Shown in pieces: positions 8,725 through 17,950 of a stretch of 55,923 bases of DNA. Location: positions 1 to 55,923 of the forward strand of contig JASJCY010000012.1 in NCBI GenBank assembly GCA_030065825.1, written 5' to 3'. The translations under genes and the position numbers were made by a program. A model generated the notes under the pieces. That model did not search any database. It was not told where the DNA came from and saw nothing but the letters and a program-made list of their open reading frames with translations. How positions within the stretch are numbered: position 1 is the stretch's first letter; the number at the start of each line of letters is the position of its first letter. Origin of the DNA: Nostocaceae cyanobacterium. GTDB taxonomy: Bacteria > Cyanobacteriota > Cyanobacteriia > Cyanobacteriales > Nostocaceae.

Positions 8725-9093
8725 TTACCTAGCCATAGTACGAGGTACACCTCCTAAAGCTTCCTCTTCAGTTTCAAAGATTTCAAACACTGTATCCATC
8801 ATTGTGACTTCAAACACTAGTTTTGCCTCTGGATGTACGTCACAAATGCGAAAACTGCCTTTGACCTTATCAGCATCACGCATACCAGCAACTAAGGATG
8901 TTAAGCCAGAACTATCAATAAAATTCACTTGACTGAGATTCACTACAATATGGTTACTGAGTTTAGAAATACACTCTTGCAACTTCAGACGAAATTGCCA
9001 TGCTGTAGTAATATCTAAACGACCTTCTGGCATGAGGACAATAACCTGAGTGCCATCTTCTGTTGTATAGGTTGTTTGTTCTATCTGAATCAC
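8725..9093 (-). CDS. STAS-domain anti-sigma factor antagonist-like protein
   Basis: The 122-residue protein consists of a single STAS domain, as in SpoIIAA-type anti-anti-sigma factors. VNLSQVNFIDSSGLTSLVAG contains the D-S-S-G loop (S61/S62) that partner-switching kinases phosphorylate. The start is GTG at 9093, with GGGGTAA just upstream. No cognate kinase or PP2C phosphatase is adjacent; the Ser/Thr kinase at 45.5-46.9 kb is a different type. It likely regulates a sigma factor or other partner; which one is unknown. Confidence 0.85.
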   Translation of the reverse strand: MIQIEQTTYTTEDGTQVIVLMPEGRLDITTAWQFRLKLQECISKLSNHIVVNLSQVNFIDSSGLTSLVAGMRDADKVKGSFRICDVHPEAKLVFEVTMMDTVFEIFETEEEALGGVPRTMAR

Positions 9094-9329
9094 TGTGTTA
9101 CCCCAAGTTTTGAAAAATAATTTGATAAATCAAATCAACAATGGCGTTTTTAACCTGATACTGGTGAACCAAATATTGATATTCGTGTTTATTATAACCT
9201 CTGATAAAAGATAATTACTTAGCTCACACACATAAAATTTAATGCTGTAACTTGAGCATAACAAGCTACAGCAGCAAATGTCACTTTGTTGGCTAAGGGT
9301 TTTGTTTTAGTATTGGAACTCACACAATT

Positions 9330-10379
9330 TTAAGTGTGACTGGGTGTCCAGTTGACCCAATCTTGGGGTTTGAGGAAGGTTTCATACAATTGGGCTTCGG
9401 GGGTATTGGGTTCTGGCTGATATCCATACTCCCAACGGACTAAGGGTGGTAATGACATCAGAATTGATTCAGTACGTCCGTTTGTTTGCAGACCAAAAAT
9501 TGTACCCCGGTCATAAACCAAATTAAATTCTACATATCTTCCCCGGCGATAAAGTTGAAAATTCCGCTGGTGATCATCATATTCCATAGGATGTCGCCGC
9601 TTGACAATTGGTACATAAGCTGGTACAAACGCATTACCACAGTCTTGAATAAAGGCAAATAAATCTTCCCAACTGCGTTGTGGTAAAGTTTCTAGTTGAT
9701 TGCTATATTTAGCTGCTTCACCCTCTGCATGGGGACCGCGATATAGCCCAATTTGCCTACCATCTTGGTAATCAAAAAATAAACCACCGATACCACGGGT
9801 TTCTCCCCGATGCTTGAGGTAGAAATATTCGTCACACCAGCGTTTAAACACTGGGTAATATTCTGAGTGATGGCGATCGCAAGCCTGTTTAAAAGTTTTG
9901 TGGAAATGTGTCGCGTCTTCCGCAAAGGGGTAATAGGGTGTCAAGTCTGCACCACCGCCAAACCACCATACAGGACCTGCCTCAAAGTAGCGATAATTGA
10001 GGTGGACGGTGGGAACATAAGGATTCCGGGGATGCAACACCATAGAAGTTCCTGTGGCATAAAAGCCGTGTCCAGCCGCTTCTGGACGTTGGTTTAAAAT
10101 TGAAGGTGGCAGATGGGAACCCCAAACTTCAGAAAAGTTTACACCACCTTGCTCAAAAATTGCGCCATCACACAGAACTCGCGATCGCCCTCCACCTCCT
10201 TCCGGACGTTTCCAGCTATCTTCACGGAACTTACCCAAACCATCTAACTCTTCCAATGCTTGAGAAATTTGGTCTTGTAATTGCTTCATGAATTGGCTGA
10301 CCCTTTCTTTGGCGTCAGCTGGTGGTAGCGATTTGGAAGATTCTGCTTGTAAATTTTCGGTTGGGGAATTTGTCAACAT
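9330..10379 (-). CDS. hemF: Oxygen-dependent coproporphyrinogen III oxidase
   Basis: At 349 residues it has the normal cyanobacterial HemF length. Conserved segments include [77 protein letters not shown] and [20 protein letters not shown]. HemF is a soluble enzyme that converts coproporphyrinogen III to protoporphyrinogen IX using O2, supplying haem, chlorophyll and bilins. The start is ATG at 10379. It is monocistronic as far as the sequence shows. Confidence 0.97.
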   Translation of the reverse strand: MLTNSPTENLQAESSKSLPPADAKERVSQFMKQLQDQISQALEELDGLGKFREDSWKRPEGGGGRSRVLCDGAIFEQGGVNFSEVWGSHLPPSILNQRPEAAGHGFYATGTSMVLHPRNPYVPTVHLNYRYFEAGPVWWFGGGADLTPYYPFAEDATHFHKTFKQACDRHHSEYYPVFKRWCDEYFYLKHRGETRGIGGLFFDYQDGRQIGLYRGPHAEGEAAKYSNQLETLPQRSWEDLFAFIQDCGNAFVPAYVPIVKRRHPMEYDDHQRNFQLYRRGRYVEFNLVYDRGTIFGLQTNGRTESILMSLPPLVRWEYGYQPEPNTPEAQLYETFLKPQDWVNWTPSHT

Positions 10380-10780
10380 AACTTCAAGAAACTAAATAAA
10401 AATTTTGAGAAAGCCAGGATTTTTTAAACAGAAAAAATTAGCACAACAGTTATCACAAAACAGATTACAATTGCCTAACCTGGTTTCTAATTGTTAGTCA
10501 AGCCATGGTGGATGGACATGACTAAAGTTATTGTCCCTCAAAATACGTATTAGCTTGTATAGAGATTGATTTTTTTTCAGTATTTTGTATGAACATTTTT
10601 TACAAATACCAAACTATGGCACATTAGTCTGTAAACTTTTTTGACTTTGAAGCATAATAAAATCCAAACAAAGGGAGTAACCGTCAAGTTCAAAGCATTT
10701 GTTATTAAGTAGGTAGGTAAAAATAAAGGGAACGCTTTTAGGGTCGTTATTTGTCAAATTTGAGAGAGTATCACAAACCC
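10380..10780. other. Non-coding region upstream of hemF and the SRPBCC gene
   Basis: The first part should contain the hemF promoter (minus strand). AT-rich, with no recognised operator or repeat element. A structured leader begins at about 10780 and is listed separately. Confidence 0.4.
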
Positions 10781-10887
10781 CACGCCTAAAGGCGGGTGCT
10801 TAAAGGGAACCCTAATTTGACCAGACTCAGTACCTTGCGTACTACTTTAGAGACAAGAGTGATTTTTGGAGGTGACTACGGGTTCCC
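10780..10887 (+). promoter_or_regulatory. Structured 5' leader of the SRPBCC gene
   Basis: Three nested or adjacent stems can be drawn. CACGCC-TAAA-GGCGGGTG lies at about 10780-10797. GGGAACCC (10805-10812) pairs with GGGTTCCC (10880-10887). Inside that, the perfect hairpin AGTAC-CTTGC-GTACT lies at 10829-10843. A strong ribosome binding site AGGAGGAGG follows just before ATG 10921. It could be a leader RNA element or an ncRNA; no riboswitch class was recognised. Confidence 0.4.
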
Positions 10888-10920
10888 CAAAAGTTTGTAA
10901 CCAGGAGGAGGATTAGGAAA

Positions 10921-11445
10921 ATGCGCGGTTGGTTGTCCAAACTTTTTGATCGCAAACGTCGTCGAGTTTGTGCATCTCTGGTGCGAACCTATAGAGAAAT
11001 TAGCTTTGCTTCAGCAGATGAATTATGGCAGAAGGTAGTTGATCTAGCAGACGTTTCCTGGCATCCCCTACTTAAAAGTACCAATGTTCCTTCTGGTTTA
11101 ATGCCCAAACCCGGATTGATTTTCCAAGCGGTGACACGGTTGTCACCAATTCCCATTCGTTTCTTTGTGGAGAAAGTTAATCCCACAGAGTTGTTGAGTA
11201 TACGAGTGTTGGCAATTCCAGGGGTTGAAGAACGGGTAACATATAGAGTTGAATCAACGGTTTGCGGTACTTTTGTTTCCTATTCTGTCACCCTTAGAGG
11301 TTGGTTATCACCCCTAATTTGGTCATTATCCCGTCCTTATGCAGATCGAGTAGCACGGGCTTTAGTGGAAACGGTGGAAAAGGCTACATTACAAGCAGTG
11401 TCAGGGAAAAGAAAATCCCTCAGTGATGGTTGTTGGGATTTTTAG
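10921..11445 (+). CDS. SRPBCC-fold (START/polyketide cyclase-like) protein
   Basis: This 174-residue protein has the pattern of a single SRPBCC ligand-binding domain. An opening helix is followed by FASADELWQKVVDLADVSWHPLLKST, beta strands (SIRVLAIPGVEERVTYRVEST, TFVSYSVTLRGWLSPLIWSL) and a long C-terminal helix (RPYADRVARALVETVEKATLQAV). These proteins bind hydrophobic ligands, and the actual ligand is unknown. No signal peptide is seen. Translation starts at ATG 10921 behind a very strong AGGAGGAGG site. It precedes the Mrp ATPase on the same strand, but the 39-bp repeat array separates them. Confidence 0.65.
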   Translation: MRGWLSKLFDRKRRRVCASLVRTYREISFASADELWQKVVDLADVSWHPLLKSTNVPSGLMPKPGLIFQAVTRLSPIPIRFFVEKVNPTELLSIRVLAIPGVEERVTYRVESTVCGTFVSYSVTLRGWLSPLIWSLSRPYADRVARALVETVEKATLQAVSGKRKSLSDGCWDF

Positions 11446-11455
11446 GGATTGGGAA

Positions 11456-11622
11456 AGAGTTGTGAGGCACGTAGGGGCGCAAAGCTTGCGCCCAAGAGTT
11501 GTGAGGCACGTAGGGGCGCAAAGCTTGCGCCCAAGAGTTGTGAGGCACGTAGGGGCGCAAAGCTTGCGCCCAAGAGTTATGAGGCACGTAGGGGCGCAAA
11601 GCTTGCGCCCAAGAGTTATGAG
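11456..11622 (+). repeat. Four tandem copies of a 39-bp hairpin unit
   Basis: Four near-identical 39-bp units, each carrying GGGCGCAA-AGC-TTGCGCCC, an 8-bp stem with a 3-nt loop. The third position varies only as GTTGTGAGG versus GTTATGAGG, so the expansion is recent. The array begins 10 bp after the SRPBCC gene. Since 39 is divisible by three it stays open in two frames, but these are not believed to be genes. A single copy lies at 7079-7119. Confidence 0.85.
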
Positions 11623-11633
11623 TTGATAACTCT

Positions 11634-11665
11634 CAATGACAAATGACCAATGACAAATGACTAAT
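11634..11665. repeat. Heptamer tandem repeat (STRR)
   Basis: ATGACAA/ATGACCA/ATGACAA/ATGACTA heptamers in tandem, the short tandemly repeated repeats typical of filamentous cyanobacteria. Similar runs occur at 14803-14830 and 55589-55617. Confidence 0.7.
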
Positions 11666-11744
11666 TTTTGAGGAAAGTTAAGATATTAAAAGATGGACAT
11701 TGAATTTTGTTAAAATTTGTTGCGGCACTAAGGGTGAAAATACT

Positions 11745-12815
11745 ATGTACGATGTCCTTGATTCCCGTTCAGTTCTAGAAGTTTTGCGACCTGTGGAAGA
11801 CCCAGAATTGCGCAAAAGTCTGGTAGAACTAAATATGATCCGCAACGTCAAAATTGATGGGGGAAAGGTTAGTTTTACTTTGGTGTTGACGACACCTGCT
11901 TGTCCGCTACGGGAATTTATTGTTGAAGATTGTCAAAAAGCTGTGAAACAGCTACCAGGAGTTACAGATGTGGCTGTGGAAGTGACAGCAGAAACACCCC
12001 AACAAAAAAGTTTACCTGACCGCAATGGGGTTCCAGGTGTTAAAAATATTGTTGCTGTTTCTAGTGGTAAAGGTGGGGTTGGTAAAAGTACGGTAGCTGT
12101 CAATGTGGCTGTGGCTTTGGCACAAACAGGGGCAAAAGTGGGTTTACTGGATGCCGATATTTATGGTCCTAATGACCCCACAATGCTGGGTTTAGCAGAT
12201 GCTCAAATTGTAGTGCGTTCCTCGGAAACAGGAGAAGTCCTGGAACCCGCTTTTAATCACGGCGTCAAATTAGTATCGATGGGGTTTTTAATTGACCGAG
12301 ACCAACCAGTGATTTGGCGTGGACCAATGCTAAACGGAGTCATTCGCCAGTTTCTCTACCAAGTGGAATGGGGAGAACTCGACTATTTAATCGTAGATAT
12401 GCCCCCTGGTACTGGTGATGCTCAGTTAACATTAACACAGGCAGTACCCATGGCAGGGGCAGTCATTGTCACCACACCCCAAACCGTGGCTTTACTTGAT
12501 TCTCGCAAGGGTTTGCGGATGTTCCAGCAGATGAATGTACCCGTATTGGGGATTGTAGAAAATATGAGTTATTTTATACCCCCCGATATGCCCGATAAAC
12601 AGTATGACATCTTTGGTTCCGGTGGTGGGGAAAAAACTGCTACGGAATTGGGAGTACCTTTGTTGGGATGCGTACCCCTAGAAATGTCCACCAGATTGGG
12701 GGGTGACAGTGGCGTACCTATAGTTGTTAGCGAACCGGATTCCCCCAGCGCCAAAGCTTTAAAAGATATTGCCTTGGCGATCGCTGGTAAAGTATCAGTG
12801 GCAGCCCTGACATAA
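11745..12815 (+). CDS. Mrp/ApbC/NBP35-type P-loop ATPase
   Basis: The protein is 356 residues from the chosen start. An N-terminal MIP18/DUF59 domain (about 1-80, LRPVEDPELRKSLVELNMI...TTPACPLREF) precedes a deviant Walker A, SSGKGGVGKST (106-116), and later DADIYGPN and VDMPPGTGDAQLT. This matches iron-sulfur cluster carriers of the Mrp/HCF101 type. The region after VENMSYF lacks the CxxC pair seen in many ApbC proteins, as in chloroplast HCF101-like forms. A TTG at 11700 extends the frame, but AAGGGTGA before ATG 11745 and the conserved N-terminus support 11745. It is unrelated to the Mrp antiporter at 48-52 kb despite the shared name. Confidence 0.9.
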   Translation: MYDVLDSRSVLEVLRPVEDPELRKSLVELNMIRNVKIDGGKVSFTLVLTTPACPLREFIVEDCQKAVKQLPGVTDVAVEVTAETPQQKSLPDRNGVPGVKNIVAVSSGKGGVGKSTVAVNVAVALAQTGAKVGLLDADIYGPNDPTMLGLADAQIVVRSSETGEVLEPAFNHGVKLVSMGFLIDRDQPVIWRGPMLNGVIRQFLYQVEWGELDYLIVDMPPGTGDAQLTLTQAVPMAGAVIVTTPQTVALLDSRKGLRMFQQMNVPVLGIVENMSYFIPPDMPDKQYDIFGSGGGEKTATELGVPLLGCVPLEMSTRLGGDSGVPIVVSEPDSPSAKALKDIALAIAGKVSVAALT

Positions 12816-12935
12816 ACTGACGTAAAAATATTTAATTTATTCAGGGTGGTAGGCTACTGGCTAAGAATACAGATGTTTAGTGGTCACTGTTGAACCTCTT
12901 TTTTAACCAAGCTAACGTCTACCCTCGCTACCTCC

Positions 12936-14216
12936 ATGTTGTTAAAAAAATCACGTTATTCTTCTACCAATTTTTTCTGGCAATCTTTCCTCAAATCCTG
13001 GCAACGATTAGATTGGTGGCTAATTATTTTGCCTGTTGGTCTTACCGCCTTTGGTGGTTTGATGATTTATAGTACAGAAATTACCCAGGGACTTACGGAC
13101 TGGAGGTGGCACTGGCTGACAGGTCTGGTAGGCTTGGTATTGGCGCTGCTGATTGCCCGTATTAAATATCAAACTTGGCTAAAATTACACTGGGTAACCT
13201 ATGTAATTACTAATATGAGTCTGGTAGCAGTTATGATTGCCGGAACTAGTGCCAAAGGGGCACAACGGTGGATTACAATTGCTGGTTTTAATGTCCAACC
13301 CTCAGAATTTGCTAAAATTGGAGTAATTATCACCCTGGCGGCTTTATTGCACAAGGGTACTGCTTCTAGCCTCAACAACGTTTTTAGAGTTTTGGCTTTT
13401 ACTGCCGTACCTTGGGCATTAGTATTTTTGCAGCCAGATTTGGCAACCTCCCTGGTATTTGGGGCAATTGTCTTGGGAATGTTGTATTGGGCAAATGCTA
13501 ACCCAGGATGGTTACTATTGATGATTTCGCCGGTAATTGCGGCGATTTTGGATAATTTATTTAAACCCGGTTGGATTGTTTGGTCAATAGCAATGGGAGT
13601 TGTGGCATGGACTTGTCTCCCTTGGCGAAGATTTGGGATTAGTGCCTTTGGGGGATTGTCTCTTAACCTCTTGGGGGGAGAATTAGGAGCTTTTGCTTGG
13701 AATAACGTATTGAAACCGTATCAAAAAGCACGGCTAACGGTATTTCTGAATCCCCAACATGATGCCCTTGGTGCTGGGTATCACCAAAACCAGTCTCGGA
13801 TTGCCATTGGTGCTGGGGAATGGTTTGGATCGGGTCTGTTTAAGGGTTCTATGACTCAACTCAATTTTGTCCCCGAACAGCATACAGATTTTATTTTCTC
13901 GGCTGTGGGGGAAGAATTTGGGTTTATTGGTTGTTTAATCCTACTGTCCGTTTTTTGTATAATTTGTCTGCGTCTGTTACATGTCGCCCAAACCGCGACA
14001 GATAATTTTGGCTCTTTGTTGGCAATTGGGGTTTTGTCAATGATTATCTTCCAAATGCTGATTAATATTGGGATGACGGTGGGATTAGCACCCGTAGCGG
14101 GAATCCCTCTACCTTGGATGAGTTACGGTCGTTCCGCGATGTTAACCAATTTTATCGCCTTGGGACTGGTGGAATCGGTGGTAAATTTTCGACAACGGCA
14201 AAAATACTATTATTAA
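12936..14216 (+). CDS. rodA: SEDS peptidoglycan polymerase RodA
   Basis: This 426-residue polytopic membrane protein has about ten hydrophobic segments. SEDS-family marks are GAQRWITIAGFNVQPSEFAKI, LQPDLATSLVFGAIVLGMLY, FVPEQHTDFIFSAVGEEFGF and the C-terminal GIPLPWMSYGRSAMLTNFIALGL. RodA polymerises glycan strands with a class B penicillin-binding protein in lateral wall growth. FtsW and RodA are similar, but the overall pattern suits RodA. It starts 120 bp after the Mrp ATPase on the same strand; the first ATG in frame with good homology is 12936, although no strong Shine-Dalgarno sequence is seen. Confidence 0.92.
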   Translation: MLLKKSRYSSTNFFWQSFLKSWQRLDWWLIILPVGLTAFGGLMIYSTEITQGLTDWRWHWLTGLVGLVLALLIARIKYQTWLKLHWVTYVITNMSLVAVMIAGTSAKGAQRWITIAGFNVQPSEFAKIGVIITLAALLHKGTASSLNNVFRVLAFTAVPWALVFLQPDLATSLVFGAIVLGMLYWANANPGWLLLMISPVIAAILDNLFKPGWIVWSIAMGVVAWTCLPWRRFGISAFGGLSLNLLGGELGAFAWNNVLKPYQKARLTVFLNPQHDALGAGYHQNQSRIAIGAGEWFGSGLFKGSMTQLNFVPEQHTDFIFSAVGEEFGFIGCLILLSVFCIICLRLLHVAQTATDNFGSLLAIGVLSMIIFQMLINIGMTVGLAPVAGIPLPWMSYGRSAMLTNFIALGLVESVVNFRQRQKYYY

Positions 14217-14293
14217 TTCCATTTGCCATTCCTATTTCCCATTCCCAGTTCCAAATATTAAGCTATAAACAGGAAACCTAGAGAGTAAAGACG

Positions 14294-14482
14294 ATGATTT
14301 TGCCAGGAGCAACTGTTCGCGTTAAAAATCCCGCCGATACTTATTATCGCTATGAAGGACTCGTGCAGCGGGTCACTGATGGTAAGGTAGCCGTATTATT
14401 TGAAGGTGGTAACTGGGATAAATTGATTACTTTTCGTCTTTCGGAATTGGAACCTGTAGACACCACCGCTGGACGAAAATAA
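14294..14482 (+). CDS. ndhS: NDH-1 subunit NdhS
   Basis: The 62-residue protein [20 protein letters not shown]... with [22 protein letters not shown] is the SH3-like cyanobacterial/chloroplast NdhS (Ssl0352 type). NdhS sits on the peripheral arm of photosynthetic complex I and helps bind ferredoxin for cyclic electron flow. GAGAGTAAAGACG precedes the ATG. It follows rodA by 77 bp on the same strand. Confidence 0.9.
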   Translation: MILPGATVRVKNPADTYYRYEGLVQRVTDGKVAVLFEGGNWDKLITFRLSELEPVDTTAGRK

Positions 14483-14557
14483 GAAAAATAAATTTTGTCC
14501 TACCCTACGGGAAGCCACTGCGTGTCTATGTCATTTGTCCTTGGTTGGTTCTACCTA

Positions 14558-14679
14558 ACAACTTGCACTTCCAAAAAGGATAACCAGGAGGCTCTGCCTC
14601 CAAACCCTAGTTACCAGCGTCACGCTGGTAACCAGAACATAGGGACCTGTGGCTCTTTTTGAGAATGGTGCAAGTTATC
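14558..14679. repeat. MITE-like element, family D
   Basis: ACAACTTGCAC at the left and GAGAATGGTGCAAGTTAT at the right are inverted ends. The interior holds two palindromes, GGAGGCTCTGCCTCC and GTTACCAGCGTCACGCTGGTAAC. Relatives with the same ends are at 40254, 42731, 47236 and about 27121. A heptamer repeat follows at 14803-14830. The rest of the 14483-14842 gap shows nothing else. Confidence 0.65.
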
Positions 14680-14842
14680 AATTCTACCCTACCCTTAGAC
14701 AGGTATTGGCTTGGAGTAATGTAACCGCTAATGGTCTATGTTATTAGTCCAAAGTCCAATTTTGAATTGACTTATGACCTAGCTTGCTTCTCGCCAAGGA
14801 GGAGTATGACTAATGACCAATGACTAATGACAGACTACTACC

Positions 14843-15499
14843 ATGCGCCTGCCTCTCCCACAATTTAACCGTAGCGATCGCCAACCCAACCACATCGCCG
14901 AGGTGATAGAAACTACTACTACAGAATTTCTGGCACAATGTTTGGAACCGGAAGATTTGAGCTTCCCTTCTATGCCCGCTTTTGGTAGTTGGGTATGTTC
15001 TGTAGATGAAGAGTCAGGAAATTTAGTTTATGCTGTGGTGTATCATGCTACTACCATGCCCATAGACTCGGTACACAGACCAGTGGCTATGGGATTATCA
15101 TTACAGGAATTGCGAGAGGAACAACCACAAATATTTGCCATGCTCAAAAGTGAATTTCGAGCGACGATTGTGGGCTTTGAGCAAATGTCAACAGATGGTG
15201 TATTATCTGGCGGGATGTATCAGTATCTGCCACCCCGTCCTCCGCAAATCCACCAAGCAGTTTATCTGTGTGAACCAGAAGCAATTGTAAAATTTACACA
15301 AGAGCTAGATTTCTTACGCACACTGCTTGCTGTTACTGGTGCCCCAGTGGAATCCTTAACTGCTGCTGCTATTCGGCAGGTATACCAATTACGGAAAAAT
15401 GACCAACAATGGTTAATTCAAGCTGGACGCATCCTGAGTGTGCTGCTCAAAGATGACTATGACCGCTTGCGGTTTATTTTGAGCCAAATTCATCCATAG
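14843..15499 (+). CDS. HAS-barrel-like protein of unknown function
   Basis: This 218-residue protein belongs to a family common in cyanobacteria. Its N-terminal part, IAEVIETTTTEFLAQCLEPEDL...FGSWVCSVDEESGNLVYAVVYHATTMPIDSVHRPVAMG, looks like the HAS barrel found at the start of HerA/FtsK-type ATPases. Here no ATPase domain follows; the rest (PPRPPQIHQAVYLCEPEAIVKF, helical end to residue 218) is specific to the cyanobacterial family. No signal peptide or transmembrane segment. Role unknown. The start ATG 14843 lacks a clear ribosome binding site. Confidence 0.7.
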   Translation: MRLPLPQFNRSDRQPNHIAEVIETTTTEFLAQCLEPEDLSFPSMPAFGSWVCSVDEESGNLVYAVVYHATTMPIDSVHRPVAMGLSLQELREEQPQIFAMLKSEFRATIVGFEQMSTDGVLSGGMYQYLPPRPPQIHQAVYLCEPEAIVKFTQELDFLRTLLAVTGAPVESLTAAAIRQVYQLRKNDQQWLIQAGRILSVLLKDDYDRLRFILSQIHP

Positions 15500-15527
15500 G
15501 TAGTTAGTTTATGGGCGTTTCCCCTTG

Positions 15528-15720
15528 ATTAACTAGCGAGAGCAAAAACTACGGCACGGTGGTAATTGAAAATTTAAATCTATCAGGGATGTAAAAGGAC
15601 TTTGAGTCGCTTGTTGAAGAAATAGCTAACGCTAAGTTGGCTAAAGCAATTACTGATATGGATTTTTACCAATTCAAGAGACAATTTGAGTATAAATCTC
15701 AGCTATATGGTTCTAACTGT
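15528..15720 (+). pseudogene. tnpB remnant, RuvC-II region
   Basis: The plus strand encodes TVVIENLNLSGM then a TAA, followed in a shifted frame by AKLAKAITDMDFYQFKRQFE and YKSQLYGS. These match the TnpB segment around the RuvC-II glutamate (vIExLNxxGM) and the following FYxFxxxLxYKxxxYG block. Upstream and downstream parts are missing, so this is a short decayed fragment. It fills most of the gap between the HAS-barrel gene and the antiporter. Confidence 0.8.
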
Positions 15721-15817
15721 GGATATTTGAAGATGCCTCACTGGCAACGCACCGCTTGTTATGAATGAAAGAAAAGTTCATAACCAACCTTACCATCGCT
15801 CTTTCCAGTCCTAATTT

Positions 15818-17950
15818 ATGGAATTATTATCACAAATTTTGGCTATACAACTAAATTCCCAAATGTTTCAAGGGGAAACCATTTTTGATTGCATGATTCT
15901 ATTAATGGTGATTTTAGTTGTACCCATTCTATTTGAGCGGCTACGGCTACCGGGATTGGTAGGTTTGGTGTGCGCTGGAGTGGTGCTGGGGTCCTCTGGT
16001 TGGAATCTGGTGGAAACGGAATCACCAATATTGAACCTGCTATCAGATGTTGGGTTAGTTTACTTGATGTTTATAGCGGGTTTAGAAGCTGATATTGAAA
16101 TGTTTCGCCGTCGCAAAATTCGTTCCTTGGGATTGGGTTGCTTGACTTTCAGTTTACCCTTGATATTTGGAACTTTTTTGGGACGAAGTTTTGATTTTGA
16201 CTGGAATGTTGCTATCTTAATTGGGGCACTATTTGCTTCCCATACCCTGTTGGTATATCCGGTAATTAATCGCTTGGGAGCGCTAAATAACCAAGCTGTA
16301 AATGCAGCGGTGGGAGCAACTATTTTTACTGATATTGGCACATTACTGATATTAGCGGTTTGTATAACCAGCCATGGTGGAGGATTTGACTTTTTTAAGT
16401 TGTTGGCTTTGTTAAGTTCTTTACTAATCTATGCAATTATTGTCTTATTCGCCTTTGATTGGGCAGGTAAGGAATTTTTCCGCCGTTCTGGAGACGATGA
16501 AGGTAACCAATTGTTATTTGTGCTACTGGCGGTATTTCTGGCTGCAATAGTTGCTCAAGTGATGGGTATCCAAGATATTATTGCCGCTTTTTTAGTTGGT
16601 CTAGCAGTGAATGATACTGTAGGTTCTGGACCAGTGAAAGAAAAAGTGGTTTTTCTTGGTAGCGCAGTGTTTATTCCCATTTTCTTTGTGAATTTGGGCT
16701 TGCAACTAAAATTATCGACTTTTGCCAGCAGTATCAACAGCATTTGGTTCACCCTATGTTTGGTTATGGGTGTAATTGCCAGCAAATTTATCGCCGCTTT
16801 CTTGGCAAAATTGATATACCGTTATAACTGGCGAGAAACTCTAACGATATGGTCTGTGAATATACCCCAAGTTAGCGCAACGTTAGCAGCAACGTTAGTG
16901 GGGTATCGCTTTGAATTGCTCAATGTTGAGATATTCAACAGTGCCATCGTCTTAATGCTGGTGACAGCAAGCATCGGACCGATGATTACCAGTCGTTTAG
17001 CTATGGGTTTGACTGCTTCCCCTTCCCAGCCACAAGAGTCAACAACCCCTGTTTACCCACCAGTCAGACAAACTGATAATCCATTTACTATAGTTGTACC
17101 TATTCATAATCCCCAAACTCAGCAATATTTAATTGAAATAGCAGCGTTATTAGCCCGTCAAAACCATGGGAAAATTGTACCATTAGCGATCGCCACAGCT
17201 ACAGCTCAATTGGATGCACCCCAAATGGAAGTATCCGTACAACGGAGTGAGCGGTTACTAGCAAAAGCCATTGCCTTAAGTCGGATATTAGATGTGGAAG
17301 CTAAAGCCTTACTGCGTATCGATGATGCCTTTGCCCAAGGAATTACCAGAGCTGCCCGGGAACAAAATGCTAATTTAATTGTGATGGGTTGGGGTAAACG
17401 TACTGGATTAAGAGCGCGTTTATTTGGTAATGTCATTGATAGCGTTCTCTGGTCATCCCATTGTCCCGTAGCGGTGGCACGTCTAGTGGAATCACCCCAC
17501 AAAATTCAGCGGATTTTAGTGCCAGTGGAAAATTTAACTGCACCCACACTACAACCTGTGCAATTTGCCCAAATGCTGGCAGAACCTAAGGGAGCCCAGG
17601 TAACGGTATTAAATGTATGCGAACGCCGTACCAGTTCCAGTAAAATTGCTTGGAGGCGATCGCAACTCTCTGGGTTGGTGTCTCAGTTGGATCTGCTCAA
17701 TCCACCAGAAATCCAAATCATTGCCCATGAAAATGTTGCTCAAGCCATTTTGCAAGCGGCAAGATTATATGATTTAGTTGTTTTGCCTTTTATACGCACT
17801 CATACCAGTGCTGGTGGTTTAGCTATTAGTGATGTCATAACCCAATTAGCAAATCAACTTACCTGTTCTATAGTCATGCTCGGAGAACCACAAAGCTCTC
17901 AAACAGTAGTTTTACCAACGGATACTCCCAGTACTAAGGCAGTTGTATGA
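15818..17950 (+). CDS. CPA2-type cation/proton antiporter with universal stress domains
   Basis: This 710-residue protein has two parts. Residues about 20-400 contain about 12 hydrophobic segments of a Na+/H+ (or K+/H+) exchanger (ILFERLRLPGLVGLVCAGVVLG, FIAGLEADIEMFRRRK, QDIIAAFLVGLAVNDTV, VFIPIFFVNLGLQLKL). Residues about 425-690 carry two universal-stress-protein-like modules; the first includes NLIVMGWGKRTGLRARLFGNVIDSVLWSSHCPVAV, a Usp nucleotide-binding-type loop, and the second VLPFIRTHTSAGGLAISDVITQL. The cytoplasmic Usp part probably senses nucleotides or ions and gates the exchanger. The ion is inferred only from family. Confidence 0.88.
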   Translation: MELLSQILAIQLNSQMFQGETIFDCMILLMVILVVPILFERLRLPGLVGLVCAGVVLGSSGWNLVETESPILNLLSDVGLVYLMFIAGLEADIEMFRRRKIRSLGLGCLTFSLPLIFGTFLGRSFDFDWNVAILIGALFASHTLLVYPVINRLGALNNQAVNAAVGATIFTDIGTLLILAVCITSHGGGFDFFKLLALLSSLLIYAIIVLFAFDWAGKEFFRRSGDDEGNQLLFVLLAVFLAAIVAQVMGIQDIIAAFLVGLAVNDTVGSGPVKEKVVFLGSAVFIPIFFVNLGLQLKLSTFASSINSIWFTLCLVMGVIASKFIAAFLAKLIYRYNWRETLTIWSVNIPQVSATLAATLVGYRFELLNVEIFNSAIVLMLVTASIGPMITSRLAMGLTASPSQPQESTTPVYPPVRQTDNPFTIVVPIHNPQTQQYLIEIAALLARQNHGKIVPLAIATATAQLDAPQMEVSVQRSERLLAKAIALSRILDVEAKALLRIDDAFAQGITRAAREQNANLIVMGWGKRTGLRARLFGNVIDSVLWSSHCPVAVARLVESPHKIQRILVPVENLTAPTLQPVQFAQMLAEPKGAQVTVLNVCERRTSSSKIAWRRSQLSGLVSQLDLLNPPEIQIIAHENVAQAILQAARLYDLVVLPFIRTHTSAGGLAISDVITQLANQLTCSIVMLGEPQSSQTVVLPTDTPSTKAVV

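Noticed and set aside
11423-11646. Repetitive frames across the 39-bp array encoding 13-residue repeats
   Set aside because: Open only because the repeat length is a multiple of three; no start signal and two frames are equally open.
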